Shown here piece after piece: positions 19,514-26,848 of a stretch of 54,158 nucleotides of DNA; within the stretch, counting starts at the first letter, position 1, and the number at the start of each line of letters is the position of its first letter. The notes beneath the pieces are model-generated. The model was given only the letters and a program-made list of their open reading frames with translations, did no database searches and was not told where the DNA came from. Source of the stretch: Gammaproteobacteria bacterium (GTDB lineage: Bacteria; Pseudomonadota; Gammaproteobacteria; UBA6429; Thiohalophilaceae); assembly GCA_024641475.1 (NCBI GenBank), contig JAHECZ010000018.1:1-54158 (forward strand), in the 5' to 3' direction. Position numbers and translations under genes: made by a program.

Positions 19514-19568
19514 ATTATTTAATCCAAAGCATGGAGCCGTTACGCAGAGTTATGCAATCTGAGGCAGA

Positions 19569-20225
19569 CTATTCGCGTTTGGGTTTTTGTGGTTCTGTGG
19601 GGCGACGCGGCATATTCTCACACGCTGGATATGACGAATTTTTGGAGTTCATACACATTGTAACCAACTCTGGGTCATAACGATTCATTCCTCTAGCCCA
19701 TCCTTCACATCCCTCCCGGCGGCCTTCAGATGACTTTTCATAGTCGCACTTATTTTTCGCCGTCCTGTAAATCTCATAGTCATGATTGTATTGTTCCAGT
19801 TCAGCTTCATACTTAACCATAACTTTCGCATAAGCCTTATCGATTTCAGCTTGCTTTATGGCTTGCTTTTCATTTGCCTCTGTCTGCGCATATGTCTCCA
19901 GCGCTTCTTTGTAGAATTTGCCGTTCGTCCCTGCCTTGGTGATGTACTTGTCGAGCTGTTCCCTGGCGCGCGCGAACTCGCCGGTTTTGGATAAGGCCAC
20001 GCCATAATGATAGGCAAATGTGGCGGGGAACCTGGCTTTTAATTTTTCCATCCGTGCAAATTTTTCGACAGCAACGGCGTAATTTTTAGCTTCCATCGCT
20101 GACTTGGCTTCAATTTGCAGTTTATCGGCCTCAGCCTGTGGTGGTAATGCATGAGCCAAGCCTGCAAACAGGCTCATAACAATAAGGAGAGTGGAAGTGC
20201 TAATGTGGCGTAGATTGATTTTCAT
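19569..20225 (-). CDS. Exported TPR-type protein, paralog B
   Basis: 218 residues, the same length as paralog A, which lies 55 bases downstream. The signal peptide is MKINLRHISTSTLLIVMSLF, cut near AHA-LPP. TPR-like helices share FAYHYGVAL and ARAREQLDKYITKAG with the paralog. The C-terminus differs in sequence but keeps four Cys (KCDYE, EGCEG, TMCMN, PACEN) and a Pro-rich tail (PTEPQKPKRE). Both genes share the leader GGATTAAA before the ATG, so the duplication includes the translation start region. It begins 5 bases after the 524-residue gene. Confidence 0.7.
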   Translation of the reverse strand: MKINLRHISTSTLLIVMSLFAGLAHALPPQAEADKLQIEAKSAMEAKNYAVAVEKFARMEKLKARFPATFAYHYGVALSKTGEFARAREQLDKYITKAGTNGKFYKEALETYAQTEANEKQAIKQAEIDKAYAKVMVKYEAELEQYNHDYEIYRTAKNKCDYEKSSEGRREGCEGWARGMNRYDPELVTMCMNSKNSSYPACENMPRRPTEPQKPKRE

Positions 20226-20230
20226 GTTGT

Positions 20231-21805
20231 TTAATCCAAAAAGTTAGTGGTGGGTATCTCTTTTTTGTTTGTCAGGACATTTTTACTCGCGCGGGCTTTC
20301 GCATCCCATTCCTTTTTCAGGTGGGCTCTGGCGTCTTGTTCAGTTGGCCCAGAAGTTTTCATTTGTTGCCCGACGCAAGCGTCAAGGCTTTCGATGCCAC
20401 CCGGGTTGCAGGCTGGCGCGTATTGTTGTTGGCATTTTGCATATTCATCTCTTTCGTTTCGGCGCATTTTGCATTGCTGCCAAATAGCATCGTACCGTGA
20501 ATCCCAAGCACTCTGTTTCTGAGTCAAGTCGGCTCGCTCTTGCTCTTTTTTCCTTTCGATGCGTGCTTTTTCTGCTTTACATTCGTCATCGTCGTGGTAG
20601 CAAACCTCACCGGGTTCAGGATGGTGTACAACCGTGAGGCAAATCGTGGTTGCGCAGCTATCGCCACTTGGATACGCAGGTATACGCCCACATTCATCGC
20701 GTGACGGGCTTGCGCCTGGTCTTTTACAACTTGTTTTTGCAAAACAATTATCAATGGTGCGCAGGGTGTTTTGACATGCCACGTCTGCCTTGTGACGATA
20801 GACCGCTCTCTCCTGTTCCAATCGCTTTTGAATCTGCGGACGCTCCGCGTCCTCATCCAATAAATCACTGATGGATTTATCCTCGTTACCCCCCGATGAT
20901 GGACCATCGAGAAAATCTTCACTGACGCCAGATTCAGGTTGCTTGGACTTTGCTAGTTTATGAGACTGCTTTGAATCATTTTCTGATTTTTTACTTTTGT
21001 GCTGTGTATCCTGGTTTAAATCAGTATGAGCAGCCTTCTTTTTTACGATGGCTTCTTGATCAGCACGCTCCTTGCGAAACTTGTCAGTCCGAGCTTTTTC
21101 TTGCGCAACTTTTTTGGCACTACTTTCCTTTGCGGCGCGTTCCCGGTCATCCTTTTCCTTGGCGGCTTTCACCTGTATTGCGTGTTCGGCTTTTTCCCGA
21201 TCGGACTTCTCTTTGGCAGCCTTGACGGCAGCTTGTTTTTCTGCGCGTTGCTTGGCTATTTTTTCTTGCTGGGCTTTATCCTTGGCCGCTTGAATGGCCT
21301 TGGCTTTGGCTTCCTTTTCGGCGTGTTCCCGTTCGGCTTTTTCTTTCGCCGCTTTTGCTTTGGCTGCTTGCTCGACTTTTTCCTGGTCAGCCTTTTCTCT
21401 GGCTGCCTTGGCTTTGGCTGCTTTTTCGGCGCGTTCTTTAGCAGCCTTTTCTTCATTTTCTTTTTGCATGCTGGTACATTTGTACGTCGCCTGTTTGACT
21501 GTACATTTAAACTGACCAGAATTTCCACAGGCAGTGCATTGCTCGTAACCTGAGAATGCCTGTCCTGTGTACCGCCAGCTCGAACCAAGCGCGTTACATT
21601 CGTTATGTGCATCATTTTCGGCGCCTACCCTGGCAAGCTTTTGTGCTATTTCGCGCGCATAACAATAATCAGACTTACCTTCGGCAACCACGGTTTTAGT
21701 TTCGGCAAAACTGGGATTACAAACCAGTGCCCCAAGCAAGGTAGCACCTAGTGTCAGCCATGTTACCAGGCTGGTGAAAGGATGAGCGTGATACCGTGTT
21801 TTCAT
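20231..21805 (-). CDS. Exported protein with TolA-like charged helix between Cys-rich ends
   Basis: 524 residues. A signal peptide (cut near PSFA-ETK) is followed by an N-terminal Cys module (SDYCYAREIAQ, HNECNALG, YEQCTACGNSG, FKCTV, YKC). From about 110 to 270 runs a Lys/Glu/Ala heptad-like stretch (AAKERAEKAAKAKAAREKAD and many variants), which should form a long single helix or coiled coil. A second Cys-rich part follows (SCKRPG, DECGRI, DSCATTICL, EVCYHDDDECK, CQQQYAPACNPGG). The architecture recalls TolA or similar periplasm-spanning proteins, but there is no N-terminal anchor beyond the signal. The segment TSGPTEQDA recurs in the next protein (SSGPTEEEA). Confidence 0.7.
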   Translation of the reverse strand: MKTRYHAHPFTSLVTWLTLGATLLGALVCNPSFAETKTVVAEGKSDYCYAREIAQKLARVGAENDAHNECNALGSSWRYTGQAFSGYEQCTACGNSGQFKCTVKQATYKCTSMQKENEEKAAKERAEKAAKAKAAREKADQEKVEQAAKAKAAKEKAEREHAEKEAKAKAIQAAKDKAQQEKIAKQRAEKQAAVKAAKEKSDREKAEHAIQVKAAKEKDDRERAAKESSAKKVAQEKARTDKFRKERADQEAIVKKKAAHTDLNQDTQHKSKKSENDSKQSHKLAKSKQPESGVSEDFLDGPSSGGNEDKSISDLLDEDAERPQIQKRLEQERAVYRHKADVACQNTLRTIDNCFAKTSCKRPGASPSRDECGRIPAYPSGDSCATTICLTVVHHPEPGEVCYHDDDECKAEKARIERKKEQERADLTQKQSAWDSRYDAIWQQCKMRRNERDEYAKCQQQYAPACNPGGIESLDACVGQQMKTSGPTEQDARAHLKKEWDAKARASKNVLTNKKEIPTTNFLD

Positions 21806-21807
21806 GT

Positions 21808-22455
21808 TCAGCCCCTTATGCCACCGGGATTGGACATAACACTGTGTTTGCAGCTCTTGTCGTGTGGATCACACTTGGCTAGTTCCCTGAGCATCCCCTT
21901 TAAATTGTTAATTACTGACACAGCCGGCTTTGGCCCACTGGATTCGACTTTACAGACGCTGATTTTGCCGTGTTTTTTACAGGCACATTCGCCGGGGGTG
22001 CCGCTGTCACTGGCCAGCAGTTTTGCCTTTAGACACGCTTCTTCTTCAGTCGGCCCACTGGAGGTACTGATCATTGTCGAGGCGCTCTTTGTAGCAGACT
22101 TCGGGGGCTTGCACAGATAACCGCCTTTGTCATCCGTATACTTATACGATCCGTAGTCGCCAAAGCAGGCACCATACGCAATATGCGCACCTAGTGGCGA
22201 AGAATATGGATTGCTGTCAACTTGCCCAGGTTTGAGCATGGTGGTTAAACGGTAATAGCGTTTGTTATCCCCGCAGAGTCCGCCTTTGTTTACCGGTTTG
22301 CTGGAATTATGGCACCAGAAAACGATGATCGATTCGCCACAGACATTTTTGAGGGACTGTGCAGTTGCTGTCGTACCGAGTTGCACACAACTAGCAGCGT
22401 CGCCAGCAACAGCAATGCGCGCGCAGCACAATAGCACCAGAAGTACATAACGCAT
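21808..22455 (-). CDS. Exported cysteine-rich protein, first gene of secreted operon
   Basis: 215 residues from the second ATG (22455). GGGGA sits 6 bases before it but directly abuts the first ATG (22461). The signal peptide is MRYVLLVLLCCARIAVA. The mature protein has about eleven Cys in pairs (ASCVQL, NVCGES, FWCHN, GLCGD, GACFGD, YLCKPP, EACLKA, GECACKK, SVCKV, AKCDPHDKSC), so it is probably disulfide-bonded. It ends in SNPGGIRG. The motif SSGPTEEEACLKAKLLA followed by ECACKK resembles the N-terminal module of the downstream 524-residue protein, which begins 2 bases later. Function unknown. Confidence 0.7.
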   Translation of the reverse strand: MRYVLLVLLCCARIAVAGDAASCVQLGTTATAQSLKNVCGESIIVFWCHNSSKPVNKGGLCGDNKRYYRLTTMLKPGQVDSNPYSSPLGAHIAYGACFGDYGSYKYTDDKGGYLCKPPKSATKSASTMISTSSGPTEEEACLKAKLLASDSGTPGECACKKHGKISVCKVESSGPKPAVSVINNLKGMLRELAKCDPHDKSCKHSVMSNPGGIRG

Positions 22456-22885
22456 TATCATTCCCCATGCCGTAACGCAATCACACTTCTGCCATCACCC
22501 CGGCAGGTCTGCTAAATCCTTTCATTCGTACTTTGTTGCAATGCAACAGAATTTTTGGTTGCACCTTAGCCATTTACACCTCCAATGTATTAAATTGGTT
22601 GGAGATTTATTGACTAGCGCGGTGTAAAAGACATTAAGTAGATTAACGACCTGAATAATCTTTTCTTGAATATCATTCCCGACGATAAATTCACCCTGCC
22701 GTTATTACCCTTTGCTATTTCCATGATGCAGATCCCACTTTGTGTGGTTATGCCTCCAAAGCGCAATTCGTGTTCAAGCCAAGACTGATATATTTATGCC
22801 CATCTGGAATCAACCGATACAGAATAACAGTTCTATTGAAACACCACCGAGTTATACATACACAGGAAGTCTTGTAGGAAACACA
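22456..22885. other. Divergent intergenic region with two inverted repeats
   Basis: 430 bases separate the exported minus-strand operon from the Sel1 genes. They contain TGTTGCA-A-TGCAACA (22534-22548) and CTCCAA...TTGGAG (22580-22604). An in-frame extension of the Sel1 frame reaches back to 22742 but lacks a ribosome site. No promoter is certain. Confidence 0.4.
22534..22548. promoter_or_regulatory. 15-bp perfect palindrome, possible operator
   Basis: TGTTGCA, A, TGCAACA between divergent genes. Its size suits a dimeric regulator. No matching regulator gene is nearby. Confidence 0.3.
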
Positions 22886-23596
22886 ATGAATATACGTAAA
22901 TTAACGCTGGTAATATTTTTTATTTTCACAGCAGTATCCGCCCATGCCAACAAGATAGATGAAGCATTAGATGCTATGAATGCTGACGACTTCACCACCG
23001 CACTCAGTATTTTTCGTCCGTTGGCGAAGCAGGGCGATGCCCAGGCTCAATTCTGGCTGGGAGCGATGTATTTTTATGGGAAAGGCTTGCCGCAAGATAT
23101 CCAGGAAGCCAAGACATGGATAGAGAAGGCGGCACAACGCGGCTACGCTAAGGCACAGAATTTTCTCGGCAAGATTTATCGAGATGGGATCGCAGGCACA
23201 CCGATTAACAACCAAGAATCGGTTAAATGGTTTCGACTGGCAGCTGAACAGGACTATGCCGTAGCGCAAATCAGTCTGGGCGAAGCCTATTTGTATGGCC
23301 GTGGAGTACAGCAGAACAAAGTAAACGCGGCAACGTGGTTTGAAAAAGCGGCGGAACAGGGAAACCATACTGGACAATATCTTCTCGGCGTACTGTTTAC
23401 AGCAGGGCTGGGAAACGATTATCACATATGTATGTTATTTGCTCTTGCTGTTGAAGATGGAGCAGATGCTGAAACAGTCAAAGAAATTGACTTAATGAAG
23501 CAGGCAGTAGCTGACCAGGAGCAATGTCGCGCCGGTGAAGCTGCCGCTGCCAAATGGAAACCCGGTATACCACTGTTTAAAACCCAGGACAACTAG
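22886..23596 (+). CDS. Exported Sel1-repeat protein
   Basis: 236 residues from ATG 22886, with TAGGAA just upstream. The frame is open back to 22742, but the signal peptide (MNIRKLTLVIFFIFTAVSA, then HAN) fixes the start. It has about four Sel1 repeats (AQAQFWLGAMYFYGKGLPQD, AKAQNFLGKIYRDG, AVAQISLGEAYLYGRGV, HTGQYLLGVLF). Sel1 solenoids are TPR-like scaffolds for protein contacts, often periplasmic in gammaproteobacteria. The C-terminus AAAKWKPGIPLF matches the end of the next gene (VAKWQPGLPLE), so the two are paralogs. Confidence 0.85.
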   Translation: MNIRKLTLVIFFIFTAVSAHANKIDEALDAMNADDFTTALSIFRPLAKQGDAQAQFWLGAMYFYGKGLPQDIQEAKTWIEKAAQRGYAKAQNFLGKIYRDGIAGTPINNQESVKWFRLAAEQDYAVAQISLGEAYLYGRGVQQNKVNAATWFEKAAEQGNHTGQYLLGVLFTAGLGNDYHICMLFALAVEDGADAETVKEIDLMKQAVADQEQCRAGEAAAAKWKPGIPLFKTQDN

Positions 23597-23770
23597 ACAT
23601 CCAAATTGCATGTGTATACGCGGTGGTGTTTTATATGACTAAAAATCATGACACTTACCAAATAGTGTTGCCCTACTACGTCAGTGTCAAACATGCAGCA
23701 ATTGAAGCAGGATAATGACCATGCCCCATCACCACGATACCTGTATATATGCAGGCATCAATAAAAACCC

Positions 23771-24697
23771 ATGATTAGACGTCAATTATTTCTGGTCGTA
23801 GCGATAATTTGTATATCATCGTTAGCCAGCGCAAAGACGCTTGAGGAAGGAATTAAGGCATTCGATGCTGGTGATTTCAGCGCTGCCGTTTCCACATTGC
23901 GACCGTTGGCGAAGCAAGGCGATGCACAGGCGCAATTCTACCTGGGTGTAATGTATGTCAGAGGCCATGGCGTTTCGCAAAACGATTGGGAAGGCGCCAA
24001 GTGGATTAAAAAGAGCGCAGAACAAGGCAACTTCCACGCGCTATATAATCTCGGTTTACTCTATGCAAGTGGCAAGGGTGTCCCGCTAAATAATCTCGAA
24101 GCCACTAAATGGCTGGAAAAGGCAGTGGAACAATCTCCTGCCAAAATGGATGCGCTCACGCAAATCGGCACGCTGTATCTACTCGGTGACGGGGTCCCGC
24201 AAAGCGATCAGGAAGCCGTTAAATGGCTTACCAAAGCGGCAGACCAACGCAGTGCCGCGGCGCAATATGCTCTCGGCGTGATGCACCAAAATGGTCGCGG
24301 CTTTGTGCAGAATGATAAAGAAGCGTATTCGTGGTACCGCAAAGCAGCCGAACAGGGCTATACCAAAGCGCAGTCCCGTCTCGGATTCGTTTACGAGGAA
24401 GGCAATGCAGCGATAGTGCAGAACGTTCAGGAGGCCGCTGTGTGGTACCGCAAGGCAGCCGAACAGGGCGATGATGAGGCGCTATACCAACTGGGATTGC
24501 TCTACCGCCAGGGTAAAGGAGTCGTCAAGAACACCAAACTTGCCTACGTATTATTTTGTCTTGCCTACCAACAAGATGAATTCAATCATAATGCCTACGT
24601 GGCTTTCAATTCTGCCGCACAGCAGCTTAACGCCAAAGATAGAATCGACGCCGATGCGATGGTCGCCAAATGGCAACCCGGTCTGCCGCTGGAATAA
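23771..24697 (+). CDS. Exported Sel1-repeat protein, larger paralog
   Basis: 308 residues with signal peptide MIRRQLFLVVAIICISSLAS. About six Sel1 repeats are present (AQAQFYLGVMYVRGHGVSQN, FHALYNLGLLYASGKGV, ALTQIGTLYLLGDGV, AAAQYALGVMHQNGRGF, TKAQSRLGFVYEEG, DEALYQLGLLYRQGKGV). It lies 174 bases after its smaller paralog. A third, truncated relative of its N-terminus is at 34629-34826, on the far side of the amine locus. Probable periplasmic scaffold; partner unknown. Confidence 0.87.
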   Translation: MIRRQLFLVVAIICISSLASAKTLEEGIKAFDAGDFSAAVSTLRPLAKQGDAQAQFYLGVMYVRGHGVSQNDWEGAKWIKKSAEQGNFHALYNLGLLYASGKGVPLNNLEATKWLEKAVEQSPAKMDALTQIGTLYLLGDGVPQSDQEAVKWLTKAADQRSAAAQYALGVMHQNGRGFVQNDKEAYSWYRKAAEQGYTKAQSRLGFVYEEGNAAIVQNVQEAAVWYRKAAEQGDDEALYQLGLLYRQGKGVVKNTKLAYVLFCLAYQQDEFNHNAYVAFNSAAQQLNAKDRIDADAMVAKWQPGLPLE

Positions 24698-25006
24698 TAT
24701 AAATTATTAAGGAGAGCATAGAACACCTCCTGTACCCATAACAGATGAAATACCGGAATGTCTTTCCTTATTGACAACATCCATTGCATACTGAAGACAG
24801 CAAATCACTCCTCTATCGTGTTTTATATGAATAGGTTTATCAGCCCTCGCCCGCATATTTTCATATACGCATTAGATCGAATTCCCACGCGATACGAGTA
24901 ACAAGAGCGGTAAAAATAATCCGCACTGCACGCAGCGATATCAATTACCTTAAGCATGAATTAATACTTGTCATACACTTCTTAAACCAATGCGCAACCG
25001 CACAAA

Positions 25007-25055
25007 AGTGCAGTTAAGGTGCAGACTTGTTATGACGTTGCACTAAGAACATGCA
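25007..25055 (+). promoter_or_regulatory. Two NtrC-like enhancer sites, centres 32 bp apart
   Basis: Compared with the NtrC consensus TGCACYANNNTRGTGCA, the site at 25039-25055 reads TGCACTAAGAACATGCA (about 11 of 14 defined bases). The site at 25007-25023 has a good right half only (AGGTGCA). Centres 25015 and 25047 are 32 bp apart, three helical turns, the same spacing as the paired NtrC sites of enterobacterial glnA. They lie at about -150 and -118 from the predicted start. The site assignments are inference. Confidence 0.5.
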
Positions 25056-25099
25056 GCGTTAAATACCGTTTCACTGTTCGAAAAAATATTGCTGAGATT

Positions 25100-25112
25100 T
25101 ATCAAGCGGTTG
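25100..25112 (+). promoter_or_regulatory. IHF-type site
   Basis: TATCAAGCGGTTG matches the IHF consensus WATCAANNNNTTR at all defined positions. It lies between the NtrC-like sites and the sigma-54 promoter, where IHF usually bends DNA in such promoters. Confidence 0.5.
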
Positions 25113-25138
25113 ATTCAATATTAATTCAAGCTAATGTA

Positions 25139-25154
25139 TGGCATATGAATTGCT
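25139..25154 (+). promoter_or_regulatory. Sigma-54 promoter of the amine locus
   Basis: TGGCATATGAATTGCT matches TGGCAYRNNNNTTGCW at every defined base, with GG at 25140-25141 and GC at 25152-25153. Predicted transcription start is about 25165, 36 bases before the permease ATG. Confidence 0.75.
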
Positions 25155-25200
25155 CTGGCTGTCATTACGATAGTTAACCCCACATCAATTCGGAGATGCT

Positions 25201-26649
25201 ATGAGCAATTCAGCAAGTATTGTGAGCAGTACAGTCCCGGCAAACGGCACGGCGGTCGGACTTAAGTCTGACAACCTGTCGTTCATTGAGACGATTGGAC
25301 AATCGATCGCAAACGTATCACCGACATTCATGCCAGCGCTGGCATTAGTCGTCGTTGCCGGTATTGCCGGCCCGGCGAGTTGGTTGGTGTACGCACTGGC
25401 AACCATTAGCCTGGTACTCGTCGGTTTAAATTTATCGCGACTAGCCAGTCGTTATGCTACCGCCGGTTCGTTCTTTGTGTATATTTCGCGTAGCCTGGGA
25501 CCGGTGACGGGTGGCTTGGTCGGCTGGGGATTGATCGTGGCCTATCTGGGCACGGCGATGGCGGTCACCGTCGGTGTGGCAATTTTCTTGGAAAGTGTAC
25601 TCAAGCCCTTCGGGCTACATGTACCTTCGTTTATTGTCTATGCAATTACCGTCGGTCTAGCCTGGTTGCTGGCATACCGTGACATCAAACTCTCTTCGCG
25701 CGTCGGTCTGGGTCTGGAAGTCGCGTCCATCGTGGTTATTTTATTCCTGGCCTTCAGCGTACTCGCCAAACATTCCGGTCCGCTACTCGATATGAAACAA
25801 CTAACGCTTGAAGGTGCCTCGTTTGGTGGTATCGCACAGGCCGCGGTCTTTGCTATTTTCTCTTTTGTGGGCTTCGAAAGTGCCGCCAGTCTTGGACGTG
25901 AAACCAAAAATCCGTTACGCACCATTCCGCGGGCGGTGATCACCAGTACCATAATGGCCGGTAGCTTCTTTGTGGTGATGACTTACATCATGGTGCTCGG
26001 CTACAACGACAATGCTGCCGTGTTAGCGAAAGATGCGGCGCCACTTGATACGCTCGCGGCCGGTGCCGGTATTGCTGGCATTGGAACACTCATCTACATT
26101 GGCGCAACAATCAGCGCCTTCGCGTGTGCCCTCGCTTCCATTAACGCGGCGGCGCGTTTGCTGTTTTCCATGGGTCGCTATCAGTTTGTGCATGGTTCAA
26201 TGGGTATGGTTCATGCCAAACATCGCAGTCCGCATCTGGCGGTAACCATTAGTGCTGTGCTGACATTCATCGTACCGATATTGATGCTGGGCATGGACGA
26301 CATGACTGCCTTCGGCGTACTCGGCACCATGGCCACGTTCGGCTTTATTCTGGGCTATCTGCTGATCTCGGTTGCCGCACCGCTGTATATCAAGAAACAG
26401 GGCGAACTGAAGAAACGGGATATCCTTACCGGTGTGCTTGGCTCAACTGCCATGCTTGGTGCGATCGTTGGCAGTCTGTACCCGGTGCCGGATTATCCTT
26501 ACAACATCCTGCCCTATATCTTCCTGGGCTATCTGGTGCTCGGTTTCATTTGGTTCCTGAGTCTCAAGAAGCGTTCACCACAAATCATCGCCAATATCGA
26601 AAAAGATCTTGAGACCAATGAGGCCGAGATTATCGGTGGCAGGAAATAA
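25201..26649 (+). CDS. APC-superfamily amine/amino-acid permease
   Basis: 482 residues with about 12 membrane helices in the inner membrane. APC features include SFIETIGQSIANVSPTFMPA in the first helix region and FSFVGFESAASLGRETKNP in helix 6, the motif seen in amino-acid and ethanolamine-type permeases. GGAG at 25192-25195 supports the ATG. It is the first gene downstream of the sigma-54 promoter and reads toward the amine oxidase and eutBC genes. Import of ethanolamine or another primary amine is the natural inference, but the substrate cannot be read from sequence. Confidence 0.85.
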   Translation: MSNSASIVSSTVPANGTAVGLKSDNLSFIETIGQSIANVSPTFMPALALVVVAGIAGPASWLVYALATISLVLVGLNLSRLASRYATAGSFFVYISRSLGPVTGGLVGWGLIVAYLGTAMAVTVGVAIFLESVLKPFGLHVPSFIVYAITVGLAWLLAYRDIKLSSRVGLGLEVASIVVILFLAFSVLAKHSGPLLDMKQLTLEGASFGGIAQAAVFAIFSFVGFESAASLGRETKNPLRTIPRAVITSTIMAGSFFVVMTYIMVLGYNDNAAVLAKDAAPLDTLAAGAGIAGIGTLIYIGATISAFACALASINAAARLLFSMGRYQFVHGSMGMVHAKHRSPHLAVTISAVLTFIVPILMLGMDDMTAFGVLGTMATFGFILGYLLISVAAPLYIKKQGELKKRDILTGVLGSTAMLGAIVGSLYPVPDYPYNILPYIFLGYLVLGFIWFLSLKKRSPQIIANIEKDLETNEAEIIGGRK

Positions 26650-26674
26650 CGCCCGTAGTTTTGACAACTAGCAC

Positions 26675-26722
26675 CTCGCACTGGCGACTAACCGACGACA
26701 TCGGGCGGTCGCCGGTAGCGAG
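26675..26722 (+). other. Strong RNA stem-loop between permease and amine oxidase
   Basis: CTCGC (26675-26679) pairs with GCGAG (26718-26722). ACTGGCGAC (26680-26688) pairs with GTCGCCGGT (26708-26716), with one bulged A and one G-U pair. After a 3x3 internal loop, CCGA (26692-26695) pairs with TCGG (26701-26704) around a 5-base loop. That is about 18 pairs in 48 bases. No long T run follows, so it is more likely an mRNA-stability or attenuation element than a full terminator. Confidence 0.55.
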
Positions 26723-26848
26723 TTTCCCAACATCTGTTTCGGTTACGACGTCTACGACCTGCACGCGCATCACTGTTGCGTGTGACATTCTGCAACGCAG
26801 TATGCCGTAACAGTACAACCCGCGGCTTTGTTATCAGGAGAGTTGATC

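Larger units (their letters stand above)
24698..25200. other. Long regulatory region of the amine locus
   Basis: 503 bases without a gene. The right half (25007-25154) contains NtrC-like, IHF-like and sigma-54 sites, annotated separately. The left half (24698-25000) is AT-rich with no structure I can interpret; TGCG-CAAC-CGCA at 24991-25002 is a short inverted repeat. Confidence 0.6.

Noticed and set aside
21026-21553. 175-codon plus-strand frame rich in Phe, Leu and Gly
   Set aside because: It is the antisense shadow of the Lys/Glu/Ala-rich helix of the 524-residue gene; repetitive codons create the open frame.
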